From: CAIWHR01 sp963843595
Lineage (GTDB): Bacteria; Pseudomonadota; Gammaproteobacteria; Burkholderiales; Casimicrobiaceae
NCBI GenBank assembly: GCA_963843595.1
Contig: CAWJLG010000009.1
Coordinates: 124,001-188,000 of the forward strand
Direction of reading: 5' to 3'
Length of the DNA stretch: 64,000 nucleotides
Within the stretch, counting starts at the first letter, position 1. Every line of letters starts with the position of its first letter. Positions 8,468 to 17,259 of this stretch are shown in pieces. The position numbers and the translations under genes are program-made. The notes below the pieces were generated by a model. It ran no database searches, was not told where the DNA came from, and saw nothing but the letters and a program-made list of their open reading frames with translations.

Positions 8468-11122
8468 ATGCCTGATCCGCGCCCCATGCGCCTCGCCGGC
8501 CTCGAGCCGCTCACGATCGACGACGATTCGCTTTTCGTCAACGTGGGCGAGCGCACCAACGTCACCGGGTCGCGCGTGTTCGCCAAGCTGATTCTGGCCG
8601 GCGATTTCGCGGCCGCGGTCGACGTCGCGCGCCAGCAGGTCGCCAACGGCGCGCAGATCATCGACGTCAACATGGACGAGGCGATGCTCGATTCCCGTGC
8701 GGCGATGGTGCGCTTCCTCAACCTCATCGCCGCCGAGCCCGACATCGCCCGCGTGCCGGTGATGATCGATTCGTCGAAGTGGGACGTGATCGAGGCGGGG
8801 TTGAAGTGCGTACAGGGCAAGGCGGTCGTCAATTCGATTTCGCTCAAGGAAGGTGAGGCGGAATTCCTGCGGCAGGCAACGCTCGTCAGGCGCTACGGCG
8901 CGGCGGCGATCGTGATGGCGTTCGACGAAAAGGGTCAGGCCGACACGTTCGAGCGCAAGATCGACATCTGTCGGCGCGCTTACGAGCTCCTGACGCGCGC
9001 GATCGGGTTTCCGCCCGAGGACATCGTCTTCGATCCGAACGTCTTCGCCATCGCGACCGGGATCGAGGAACACAGCAACTACGCCGTCGATTTCATCGCG
9101 GCGACGCGCTGGATCCGCCAGCATCTGCCGTACGCCAAGGTGTCCGGCGGCGTGTCGAACGTGAGCTTCAGCTTCCGCGGCAACGATCCGGTGCGCGAGG
9201 CGATCCACACGGTGTTCCTCTACCACGCGATCAAGGCCGGGATGACGATGGGCATTGTCAACGCCGGCCAGCTCGGCGTCTACGACGAGATTCCCCCGGA
9301 GCTGCGCGAGCGTGTCGAGGACGTGGTGCTCAATCGCCGTCCCGACGCCACCGAGCGCCTGGTCGCGTTCGCCGAGGGCTACAAGGCGAAAGGCAGGGAG
9401 GTCGTCGAGGAGCTCGCGTGGCGCGACGCGCCCGTCGAGGAGCGGCTTGCGCACGCGCTGGTCAAGGGCATCACGACGTACGTCGTCGAGGACACCGAGG
9501 AGGCTCGGCAGAAGTACGCGCGGCCGATCCAGGTGATCGAAGGCCCGCTGATGGCCGGGATGAACATCGTCGGCGACCTCTTCGGCGCCGGCAAGATGTT
9601 CCTGCCGCAGGTCGTCAAGAGTGCGCGGGTGATGAAGCAGGCGGTCGGACATCTCGTGCCGTTCATCGAGGCCGAAAAGGCGAGATCCGGCGACGCGGGC
9701 AAGCCGAAGGGCACGATCGTGATGGCAACCGTCAAGGGCGACGTTCACGACATCGGCAAGAACATCGTCGGCGTCGTACTCCAGTGCAACAACTTCGACG
9801 TGATCGACCTCGGCGTCATGGTGCCGGCGCAGAAGATCCTCGACACGGCGGCGGAGCGCAACGCCGACATCGTCGGCCTTTCCGGTCTCATCACGCCATC
9901 GCTCGAGGAGATGGCCCACGTTGCGCACGAAATGGAGCGTCGCGGAATGCGCCAGCCGCTGCTGATCGGCGGGGCGACCACGTCGCGCGTGCATACGGCG
10001 GTCAAGATCGCGCCGCACTACGGCGGCGTCACCGTGTACGTGCCGGACGCGTCGCGCGCGGTCGGCGTGGCGGGCAGCCTGCTCTCCGACGAGCTCAAGG
10101 ATCGCTATGTGGCGGAGGTGGCCGCCGATTACGAGCGAATCCGCGCCCAGCATGCCGGCAGGAAAGGGCCGGTGCTGTTGTCGCTCGAGGCGGCGCGGGC
10201 GAACGCATTCCGCCCCGACTGGAAGCACTACGTGCCGCCGGCACCGACGTTCATCGGCCGGCGCGAGTTCCGCAACGTCGATCTCGCCCTGCTCGCGAAA
10301 TACGTCGATTGGGCCCCGTTCTTCCAGACGTGGGAGCTGTCCGGGCCGTACCCGGCGATCCTCGACGACCCCGTCGTCGGCGAGGCGGCGCGCAACGTCT
10401 ACGCCGAAGGTCAGGCGATGATGAAGCGCATCGTCGACGGGCGCTGGCTCACGGCCAACGGCGTCGTTGCACTGCTGCCCGCCAATGCCGTGGGCGACGA
10501 CATCGAGCTCTACACCGACGAGTCGCGAACCCGCGTCGCCCTGACGTGGCACAACCTGCGGCAACGCGCGCAGCGGCCTCCGGGGAAGCCGAACTACTGT
10601 CTGTCGGACTTCGTCGCGCCGAAGGGCTCCGGAGTCAAGGATTATCTCGGCGCCTTTGCGGTGACGGCCGGCCTTGGCATCGAGAGAAAGCTCGCCGAAT
10701 TCGAGGCGCGACAGGACGACTACGCCGCGATCATGCTGAAGGCGCTCGCCGACCGGCTCGCCGAGGCGTTTGCCGAGTGGCTGCACACGAAGGTCCGGCG
10801 CGAATTGTGGGGCTACGCAAGGGACGAGCGGGCCGACGTCACCGCGCTGATCCGTGAGGAGTACCGCGGAATCCGGCCGGCGCCGGGTTACCCCGCCTGT
10901 CCTGACCATGCGGTGAAGGCGCCGCTGTTCGAGCTCCTGCGGGCCCCCGCGATCGGGATGACGCTCACCGAGAACTTCGCGATGCTGCCGGCGGCGTCGG
11001 TGTCGGGGTTCTACTTCGCGCATCCGGAAGCGACCTATTTCGCCGTCGGGCCGCGTCCCGAGAACGAGCCTCGGCGAGTCCCGGCCGCGGATGCCGTCCC
11101 CGTCCTGCCTGCCGGCGACTGA
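8468..11122 (+). CDS. metH: methionine synthase, folate/cobalamin/activation half (MetH C-terminal ORF)
   Basis: 884 aa. In order: a pterin-binding domain (residues ~10-290; FVNVGERTNVTGS, VNMDEAMLDS), the B12-binding cap and Rossmann domain (~330-580), and a SAM-dependent reactivation domain (~600-860; PGYPACPDH). The cobalamin-ligand motif is DVHDIGKNIVG with the histidine that coordinates cobalt. It transfers the methyl group from methyltetrahydrofolate to homocysteine together with the upstream ORF. The frame is open further upstream inside the first ORF, but ATG 8468 is where homology begins. Confidence 0.95.
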   Translation: MPDPRPMRLAGLEPLTIDDDSLFVNVGERTNVTGSRVFAKLILAGDFAAAVDVARQQVANGAQIIDVNMDEAMLDSRAAMVRFLNLIAAEPDIARVPVMIDSSKWDVIEAGLKCVQGKAVVNSISLKEGEAEFLRQATLVRRYGAAAIVMAFDEKGQADTFERKIDICRRAYELLTRAIGFPPEDIVFDPNVFAIATGIEEHSNYAVDFIAATRWIRQHLPYAKVSGGVSNVSFSFRGNDPVREAIHTVFLYHAIKAGMTMGIVNAGQLGVYDEIPPELRERVEDVVLNRRPDATERLVAFAEGYKAKGREVVEELAWRDAPVEERLAHALVKGITTYVVEDTEEARQKYARPIQVIEGPLMAGMNIVGDLFGAGKMFLPQVVKSARVMKQAVGHLVPFIEAEKARSGDAGKPKGTIVMATVKGDVHDIGKNIVGVVLQCNNFDVIDLGVMVPAQKILDTAAERNADIVGLSGLITPSLEEMAHVAHEMERRGMRQPLLIGGATTSRVHTAVKIAPHYGGVTVYVPDASRAVGVAGSLLSDELKDRYVAEVAADYERIRAQHAGRKGPVLLSLEAARANAFRPDWKHYVPPAPTFIGRREFRNVDLALLAKYVDWAPFFQTWELSGPYPAILDDPVVGEAARNVYAEGQAMMKRIVDGRWLTANGVVALLPANAVGDDIELYTDESRTRVALTWHNLRQRAQRPPGKPNYCLSDFVAPKGSGVKDYLGAFAVTAGLGIERKLAEFEARQDDYAAIMLKALADRLAEAFAEWLHTKVRRELWGYARDERADVTALIREEYRGIRPAPGYPACPDHAVKAPLFELLRAPAIGMTLTENFAMLPAASVSGFYFAHPEATYFAVGPRPENEPRRVPAADAVPVLPAGD

Positions 11123-11139
11123 ATCGCCCGTGCTCGGCC

Positions 11140-11649
11140 CTACTCCAGCGGGCCGATGAAATCCGGCTTGCCGATCTCGATGCCGTTGTGGCGCAGGATC
11201 GCGTACGCGGTCGCCGTGTGAAAGAAGAAATTCGGCAGCGCGAACTGCAGCAGGTAGTCGATCCCCGTAAACGTGTGCGGCACGCCGCGGATCGGACGCA
11301 CGATCGTGCGGGCCTCCGAGCCGTCGACGGCGCCCGGCTGGAGGGTGCGCAGGAACGCCAGCGAGCGCTCGATGCGGTCGACGAGCTCGGCAAACGTGCG
11401 CTCGCCGTCTTCGAGTGCGGGCGGCTCGCCGCCGGCGAGACGAGCGCCGGTGCCGCGCGCGAAATCGGTCGCGATCTGCACCTGGCGCGTGAACGGGAAC
11501 ATGTCGGGGTAGAGACGGGCCGCGAGGAGCACCGACTCGTCGATCTTCTTCGCCTGTGCGTGCGCCATCGCCTTGGCGAGAATGCCCTTGAGGTTGGTGA
11601 GCGTCCGCACGAAGACGGGAACGGAGGCCTGGTACATCGAGATCGTCAT
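11140..11649 (-). CDS. DUF1993 family protein
   Basis: 169 aa. The opening MTISMYQASVPVFVRTLTNL and the later FPFTRQVQIATDFA and LPNFFFHTATAYAILRHNG are characteristic of the DUF1993 family, an all-helical fold related to DinB/YfiT-like proteins. The function is unknown. ATG 11649 is chosen because the family begins here; the frame continues upstream without similarity. It converges with metH, leaving 17 bp between the stops. Confidence 0.8.
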   Translation of the reverse strand: MTISMYQASVPVFVRTLTNLKGILAKAMAHAQAKKIDESVLLAARLYPDMFPFTRQVQIATDFARGTGARLAGGEPPALEDGERTFAELVDRIERSLAFLRTLQPGAVDGSEARTIVRPIRGVPHTFTGIDYLLQFALPNFFFHTATAYAILRHNGIEIGKPDFIGPLE

Positions 11650-11840
11650 GGTCGAGAGTCCCGTGTATAACTGAAACCGATTGTAGCAACGCCAGGGACG
11701 CCCCGTTCGTGCCGTCGTCATTGCCCGACAGGCATACGATGCGCGCAGGCCGTCGGAACTTCGCCGCATCATGGCGACCCAACGGGGGTCGATACCAGCG
11801 TCGGCGCCGTCAAATCCGGGCACGAGGAGTTCCACACACC

Positions 11841-12443
11841 ATGAGCACGACCCCGTACGACGAAACGAACCGGACCTCGCCCCTCGCGCTGTGGCGCTAC
11901 GGGCACGACTATCTGCGCGCGGCGCGTGAGCTCTGCGGCAAGCACCAAATCCGGTGCGTCGAATCGCAGGCGCCGTATCACCTGGTCGCCCAGGGCCTCG
12001 AATTCGCCCTGCTCGCCTACCTGCGGGCGCACGGAGCGACGATGGAATCGCTGCGCCGGCAGATAGCCCATTCGCTGCCGGTCGCGTTCGCGCAGTGCGA
12101 GGCACTGGGGCTGCCCGCGCTGCCGGCACCGTGGCGGCCGGCGATCCGGGAGATCGCTGCATGCCATCGCGACGGGCAGTTCGTGTACCTGCCGGCGGGC
12201 GACGATGCGTTCCCGGACATCGATCCGCTGGTGGAAGCGGGCGTGTGGGTGCTCGACCACGCGGCGCCCGACGTCGCGGCGCACTACGTCGCCCATCTCG
12301 GCGCGGCCGAGTCGCCCAGCATCGACGAGTTCGTCCGGCGCATGCGTGCCGACCTGTGTGCGACGACGGGTCACGCATCCGCGGACGAATTCGGGTTCGC
12401 CGGGGTCGCCGGCGCGACGGGAATCGCGACCGCACCGAACTGA
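11841..12443 (+). CDS. hypothetical protein, mostly helical
   Basis: 200 aa from ATG 11841, which follows GAGGAG at 11824-11829. No family is recognised with confidence. The segment DYLRAARELCGK ... APYHLVAQGLEFALLAYLR has the spacing of a HEPN-like or nucleotidyltransferase-substrate-binding helix pair, but the Rx4-6H catalytic motif of HEPN RNases was not found. It contains no membrane segment. It is divergent from the DUF1993 gene and 82 bp before rlhA. Confidence 0.6.
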   Translation: MSTTPYDETNRTSPLALWRYGHDYLRAARELCGKHQIRCVESQAPYHLVAQGLEFALLAYLRAHGATMESLRRQIAHSLPVAFAQCEALGLPALPAPWRPAIREIAACHRDGQFVYLPAGDDAFPDIDPLVEAGVWVLDHAAPDVAAHYVAHLGAAESPSIDEFVRRMRADLCATTGHASADEFGFAGVAGATGIATAPN

Positions 12444-12524
12444 ATTCCGTTCGGGTGTCCGCGCGACGGTTCGGTTCGGCGGTGGGTCGCCGTCCGTCGC
12501 GCATGCGCTATAGTCGCCACCGCG

Positions 12525-14522
12525 ATGTCCGGCCACACCCCATCCCGCTCGATCGAACTGCTCGCCCCGGCGAAGGACGCCGAGATCGGCCGCCAGGCAA
12601 TCCTGCACGGCGCCGACGCCGTCTACATCGGGGGGCCGTCGTTCGGCGCACGGCACCACGCGGGCAATGCCATCGGCGACATCGCCGGGCTCGTCGAGTT
12701 CGCGCACCGGTTCCGCGCCCGCATCTACGTTACGCTCAACACCATTCTGCACGACGCGGAACTGGAGGCGGCGCGGCGGCTTGCGCACGACTGCTGGGAC
12801 GCCGGCGTCGACGCGCTGATCGTCCAGGACATGGGCTTGCTGGAGCTCGATCTTCCGCCGATCGACCTGCATGCGTCGACGCAATGCGACATCCGGACGG
12901 CCGAAAAGGCGCGGTTCCTCGCCGACGCCGGGTTCTCGCAGCTCGTGCTGGCGCGCGAACTGACGATCGGCGAGATCGCCGCCGTGCGTGCCGCCGTCCC
13001 CGCCGAGACGCTGATCGAGCACTTCGTTCACGGGGCGCTGTGCGTAGCCTTCTCGGGCCAGTGCTACATCAGCCACGCGCACACGGGGCGCAGCGCGAAC
13101 CGCGGCGACTGCTCGCAGGCGTGCCGGTTGCCGTACACGCTGCAGGACGCGCAGGGGCGCGTGGTGGCCTACGAGAAGCACCTGCTGTCGCTGAAGGACA
13201 ACGACCAGAGCGCCAACCTCCGCGCATTGATCGACGCGGGTGTCGCGAGCTTCAAGATCGAAGGACGGTACAAGGACGCGGGTTACGTCAAGAACGTCAC
13301 CGGCCACTACCGCCGGCTGCTCGATGCGATCCTCGAGGAACGGTCCGATCTGGGTCCGGCGTCCAGCGGGCGCACGCGACTCTTCTTCACGCCGGATCCC
13401 GAGAAGACCTTCCATCGCGGCGCGACGGACTATTTCGCGAACGGGCGTCAAGCCGACATCGGCGCCTTCGACACGCCGACGTTCGTCGGCCTGCCGATCG
13501 GCACGGTGACGCGCGTCGGCGTCGACTGGTTCGAGCTCGCGACCGGCGAGGTGCTCGCAAACGGCGACGGGCTCTGCTATCTCCACCAGCGCGCGACGGT
13601 GGGCATGCAGGCCGATCGCGTGGAGCGCATCGGCGCATCGGAGTCGACGTCCCTGTGGCGCGTGTGGCCGAACGAATCGATTGCAGCGCTGCCCGGGCTG
13701 CGTGCTGGCGTCACGATCGGCCGCAACCGCGATCACGCCTGGGAGCAGGCGCTCAACCGGAAATCCGCCGAACGCCGCATCGATGTGCAGGCATCATTCG
13801 CGGAGACCCCCGACGGCTTCGCGCTGACGCTGGTGGATGCCGACGGGGTGACCGCGACGGCCGGCGTCGTGTTCGCCAAGCAGCCGGCCCGCAATGCGGC
13901 GGACGCCGAGTCTGCGCTGCGTGAGCATCTCGCGCGGTTCGGCAACACCGAGTTCGCCTTGCGCGAGCTCACGATCGCCTGCAGCGAACCGTGGTTCGTG
14001 CCGGCCTCGATGGCCAACCAGCTGCGGCGCGACGCCGTGCATGCGCTGCAGCAGGCGCGACGCGCCGCCTATCGGCGTCCGCGGCGCCGGCCCGAGGGGG
14101 TACCTCCGGCGATCTACCCGGAGGCATCGCTCTCCTATCTCGCCAACGTCTACAACGAGGCGGCGCGGACGTTCTACGCGCGCCACGGCGTGACGCTGAT
14201 CGGCGCCGCGTACGAGGCGCACGAGGAACCGGGCGACGTGTCGCTGATGATCACCAAGCACTGCCTGCGCTACTCGTTCAACCTCTGCCCGAAGCAGGCG
14301 AAGGGCGTGACGGGTGTTCAGGGTCAGGTGCGCGCCGAGCCCATGACGCTGATGAGCGGCAATGAGCGGCTCACGCTGCGGTTCGACTGCAAGCGCTGCG
14401 AGATGCACGTCATCGGCAGGATGAAGAGGCACATTCTCGCCAGCCCGCCGCCCGCCTCGGTGCCCGCCGCGGCCGCCGTGCGGTTCTTCGGCCGCCGGCC
14501 CGCGACGCCGATCGCGGGCTGA
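12525..14522 (+). CDS. rlhA: 23S rRNA 5-hydroxycytidine C2501 synthase (U32 peptidase family)
   Basis: 665 aa, close to the 653 aa of E. coli RlhA (YdcP). The U32 core is seen as ELLAPAKDAEIGRQAILHGA, the FVHGALCVAFSGQCYIS motif and the cysteine cluster GDCSQACRLPY (residues ~165-205). These cysteines are expected to ligate an iron-sulfur cluster. KIEGRYKDAGYV and the C-terminal TKHCLRYSFNLCPKQ and LRFDCKRCEMHV are typical of the long YdcP branch. It hydroxylates C2501 of 23S rRNA using prephenate-derived chemistry in E. coli. TATAGT at 12505-12510 may be the -10 element. Confidence 0.88.
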   Translation: MSGHTPSRSIELLAPAKDAEIGRQAILHGADAVYIGGPSFGARHHAGNAIGDIAGLVEFAHRFRARIYVTLNTILHDAELEAARRLAHDCWDAGVDALIVQDMGLLELDLPPIDLHASTQCDIRTAEKARFLADAGFSQLVLARELTIGEIAAVRAAVPAETLIEHFVHGALCVAFSGQCYISHAHTGRSANRGDCSQACRLPYTLQDAQGRVVAYEKHLLSLKDNDQSANLRALIDAGVASFKIEGRYKDAGYVKNVTGHYRRLLDAILEERSDLGPASSGRTRLFFTPDPEKTFHRGATDYFANGRQADIGAFDTPTFVGLPIGTVTRVGVDWFELATGEVLANGDGLCYLHQRATVGMQADRVERIGASESTSLWRVWPNESIAALPGLRAGVTIGRNRDHAWEQALNRKSAERRIDVQASFAETPDGFALTLVDADGVTATAGVVFAKQPARNAADAESALREHLARFGNTEFALRELTIACSEPWFVPASMANQLRRDAVHALQQARRAAYRRPRRRPEGVPPAIYPEASLSYLANVYNEAARTFYARHGVTLIGAAYEAHEEPGDVSLMITKHCLRYSFNLCPKQAKGVTGVQGQVRAEPMTLMSGNERLTLRFDCKRCEMHVIGRMKRHILASPPPASVPAAAAVRFFGRRPATPIAG

Positions 14523-14523
14523 A

Positions 14524-14573
14524 CCCCGGGCGACCGGGCGGCGGCGAGGCGCCCCGGTTCCCGGTCGCCGGGG
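14524..14573 (+). terminator. long GC hairpin after rlhA
   Basis: CCCCGGGCGACCGGG (14524-14538) pairs with CCCGGTCGCCGGGG (14560-14573) with one bulged base and a 21-nt loop. It begins two bases past the rlhA stop. There is no T-run, so it may be a 3' end stabiliser rather than an intrinsic terminator. Confidence 0.5.
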
Positions 14574-14662
14574 ATCCACGACGGCGTGCGCGCGGGGCCG
14601 GGCAATGTCCCTTGCCGCTTCGAGGACCGAACCCCGGGACACCTCTGTTACATTGTGCCGCC

Positions 14663-16393
14663 ATGAATCCGCCGACCGACCCGCGCCCGCTTTCGGCACG
14701 CGACATGAAGGCGATTCTGGGGGTCACCCGCGCGTTGGCGGCCCCGTTCGACTTGATGACCATGCTCGAAGCGGTGGTGAATGCCGCCAAGCAGGTCCTC
14801 GACGCCGATCGCGGCTCGGTCTGGCTCTACGACGCCGCCGCCGATGAGCTGGTCCTGGAGGTCGCGACGGGCATCCGGCCGGTACGCGTGCCCGCGGGTG
14901 CGGGGCTTGCAGGGGCCTGTGCCCGCAAGCGCCAGATCATCAACGTGCCCGACTGCTACGCGGACCCGCGCTTCGATCCCGGCGTAGACCGCAGTTCCGG
15001 CTACCTAACGCGCTGCATGCTGACCCTGCCGCTGGTCGACCACAAGGACGTCCTGGTGGGCGTCATGCAGGTGCTCAACAAGAACGGCGGGGTCTTCGAC
15101 GCGGACGACGAGGTGGTCGCCGCGGCACTGGCCGCGCAATGCGCCGTCGCGCTGCAGCGCGTACGCATGACCGAGGCGCTGCTCGAAGGCGAAAAGATGC
15201 GCCAGGAGCTGGAAATGGCGCGCGTGGTCCAGATGAGCACGCTGCCCGCCGCCATGCCTTCGCTTCCCGGATACGACGTGTTCGGCACGTCCCGACCGGC
15301 CGAGCTCACGGGCGGCGACACTTTCGATCTGTCGGTGCGGGACCAGGGGCTGCTCGCGGTTCTGGGAGACGCAACGGGCCACGGCATCGCCCCGGCGCTT
15401 TCGGTCACGCAGATGCAGGCGATGCTGCGCATCGCCTTCAGGCTGGGGGCCGATCTGGAAACCGCGTTCATGCAGGTGAACAACCAGCTCGCCGACACGC
15501 TGCCGAGCGACCGCTTCATCACCGCATTCATCGGACTGCTGGATCCGTCAACGCACACGATGCGTTTTCACAGCGGCGGGCAGGGGCCGATCCTTCACTT
15601 CCAGGCGGCCCGCGGGTCCTGTGCCTGCTACAAGCCCACGAGCTTTCCGCTGGGCGCGATGCGCCTGTCGTCGCTGCGGCCGGCGGTGACCCTGGAGATG
15701 ATGCCCGGCGACATCCTGATCGTCCTCTCGGACGGCATCTACGAATACCACGATCCCGCCAACGACGAGTTCGGACAGCAGCGGGTCGAGGAGATCGTCC
15801 GGGCACACCATCGGAAACCCGTGGCCGAGTTGTCGACGATCCTGCTCGAGTCGGTGCGTGTGTTCGGGAAGGGCGCGCCGCAGGGGGACGACATGACCGT
15901 GGTCCTGGTGAAACGCGAGGCCGCCGTGACGGCTCATCGGACGTTCGACCGCCGCATCGACGCGATCCCGGACATCTTCGCGTTCACCGCGTCCACCTTC
16001 GCCAGCGAAAAGCTGGATCCCGGGTTGCTGCCGAGCGTCGACCTGACGGTGGAGGAACTGTTCACGAACATGGTCAAATACAGCCCTTCGAGCAGCGCGG
16101 TCGTGCGCATCGACATGACCAGGGTCGAAGGCGGCGTCGAGGTGACGCTGACCGATTATGATGTCGAACCGTTCGACGTCACCCGATCGCCGGACGTCGA
16201 CGTCAACCTGCCGATCGAGCAGCGCAAGCCGGGGGGGCTGGGACTGCACCTGATCCGGCGGCTGGTGGATTCCGTCGCCTACGAGTATTCGACGGAGAGC
16301 CGGCAGAGTCGGATCACGTTCCGGAAGACTCGGGCGGGAACGCCAGGTGCCGGCGGCGAAGCGAATGCAGGGGGAGCGAATGCTCGCGATTGA
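14663..16393 (+). CDS. GAF - PP2C phosphatase - HATPase regulator (RsbU/RsbW fusion)
   Basis: 576 aa with three domains. A GAF sensor spans ~30-175. A SpoIIE/RsbU-type PP2C phosphatase spans ~195-420, with metal-binding GGDTFD, GDATGHG, VLSDGIYE and GDDMTVVLV. A GHKL ATPase of the anti-sigma kinase type spans ~440-560, with N-box VEELFTNMVKYSP and G-box GGLGLHLIRRLVD. Such proteins both phosphorylate and dephosphorylate a STAS antagonist in partner-switching. The STAS protein is encoded next, overlapping by 14 bp. The GAF ligand is unknown. It is cytoplasmic, with no membrane segments. Confidence 0.88.
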   Translation: MNPPTDPRPLSARDMKAILGVTRALAAPFDLMTMLEAVVNAAKQVLDADRGSVWLYDAAADELVLEVATGIRPVRVPAGAGLAGACARKRQIINVPDCYADPRFDPGVDRSSGYLTRCMLTLPLVDHKDVLVGVMQVLNKNGGVFDADDEVVAAALAAQCAVALQRVRMTEALLEGEKMRQELEMARVVQMSTLPAAMPSLPGYDVFGTSRPAELTGGDTFDLSVRDQGLLAVLGDATGHGIAPALSVTQMQAMLRIAFRLGADLETAFMQVNNQLADTLPSDRFITAFIGLLDPSTHTMRFHSGGQGPILHFQAARGSCACYKPTSFPLGAMRLSSLRPAVTLEMMPGDILIVLSDGIYEYHDPANDEFGQQRVEEIVRAHHRKPVAELSTILLESVRVFGKGAPQGDDMTVVLVKREAAVTAHRTFDRRIDAIPDIFAFTASTFASEKLDPGLLPSVDLTVEELFTNMVKYSPSSSAVVRIDMTRVEGGVEVTLTDYDVEPFDVTRSPDVDVNLPIEQRKPGGLGLHLIRRLVDSVAYEYSTESRQSRITFRKTRAGTPGAGGEANAGGANARD

Positions 16394-16673
16394 TTTTGGC
16401 CCGGACGGCGTTGTCGTGATCTCAGGACGGCTGGACGCCGCGCAGTCACCGGCCGCGCAGGCCTTTCTCGACCGGGTCGAGGGAACGGTGACGCTGGACT
16501 GCAGCCGGCTCGAGTACGTCTCGAGCGCCGGCCTCGGCGTGCTCCTCAAGACCCAGAAGCGGCTGCTGGCCACGGCCGGCAAGCTCCGGCTCGCCGGCGT
16601 CAATCGCCATCTGCAGGACATCTTCCTCTACTCCGGTTTCGACCAGATCTTCGAAATCGAGGCGGCGCGCTAG
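16380..16673 (+). CDS. STAS-domain anti-sigma factor antagonist
   Basis: 97 aa, one STAS domain. The phosphorylatable serine lies in LEYVSSAGLGVLLKTQK (near residue 48). ATG 16380 is chosen because GGGGGAG precedes it. In-frame starts at 16347 and 16365 lack this. It overlaps the upstream phosphatase/kinase gene by 14 bp, so translation is likely coupled. It is expected to be the partner switched between phosphorylated and free states by that protein. Whether its target is the adjacent ECF sigma/anti-sigma pair is unknown. Confidence 0.88.
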   Translation: MLAIDFGPDGVVVISGRLDAAQSPAAQAFLDRVEGTVTLDCSRLEYVSSAGLGVLLKTQKRLLATAGKLRLAGVNRHLQDIFLYSGFDQIFEIEAAR

Positions 16674-16681
16674 TCCCCGCC

Positions 16682-16710
16682 CCAACTTTTCCGGCCGCCG
16701 CGTGTAATTG
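16682..16710 (+). promoter_or_regulatory. ECF-type promoter motif, copy 1 (before the sigma gene)
   Basis: CCAACTTTT (16682-16690), 8 nt, then CGCGTGTAATTG (16699-16710). The same two blocks with the same spacing recur at 17502-17530. This is the expected look of an autoregulated extracytoplasmic-function sigma promoter. Confidence 0.65.
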
Positions 16711-17258
16711 TGGAGAACGATCCCGACCGGGCGCTGGTGGAACGCTGGCGGAACGGCGATCGGGCGGCGTTCACGGAACTGGTGATCCGCTATCAGCGGC
16801 CCATCTACAACGCCGCGTTCTGGGTGTTGCGCAAGGCCGAGGACGCGAACGACGTCACGCAGAGCGTGTTCCTCAAGGTTGCGGAGCGGTTGGACGACTA
16901 CGATGGGCAGTACCGATTCTTCAGCTGGATCTACCGAATCGCGGTCAACGAGTCGCTCAACCTGCTGCGCCGGAATGGGCGGGACGACGCGCTCGATGAC
17001 GAGATCGAGATTCCGGGTGCCGAGAGCGCCAACCCGGAGTGGCAGATCAGTGAGGCGCAGCTTTCCAGGCGAATCCAGGGCGCGTTGATGACCATGACGA
17101 CAAACGACCGGATGGTGCTGACGCTGCGGCACTTTTCCGAGTGCAGCTACCAGGAGATCGGGCAGATCCTCGACCTGGACGAGAAGACGGTGAAATCCCG
17201 CCTGTTCGAGGCGCGCCAGCGCCTGCGCTATCTGCTGAAAGATCTTCGCCCGGACTGA
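16710..17258 (+). CDS. ECF RNA polymerase sigma factor (RpoE-like)
   Basis: 182 aa. Sigma region 2 is at ~20-90 (RYQRPIYNAAFWVLRKAED, NDVTQSVFLKV, YRFFSWIYRIAVNESLN). Region 4 is at ~125-178 (LRHFSECSYQEIGQILDLDE, KTVKSRLFEARQRLRYLL). GTG 16710 gives the usual N-terminus. However, the putative -10 box ends at the same base, so a transcript from that promoter would miss this codon. GTG 16737 is the next in-frame start. The gene is followed one base later by an anti-sigma-like gene. Confidence 0.92.
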   Translation: MENDPDRALVERWRNGDRAAFTELVIRYQRPIYNAAFWVLRKAEDANDVTQSVFLKVAERLDDYDGQYRFFSWIYRIAVNESLNLLRRNGRDDALDDEIEIPGAESANPEWQISEAQLSRRIQGALMTMTTNDRMVLTLRHFSECSYQEIGQILDLDEKTVKSRLFEARQRLRYLLKDLRPD

Positions 17259-17259
17259 C

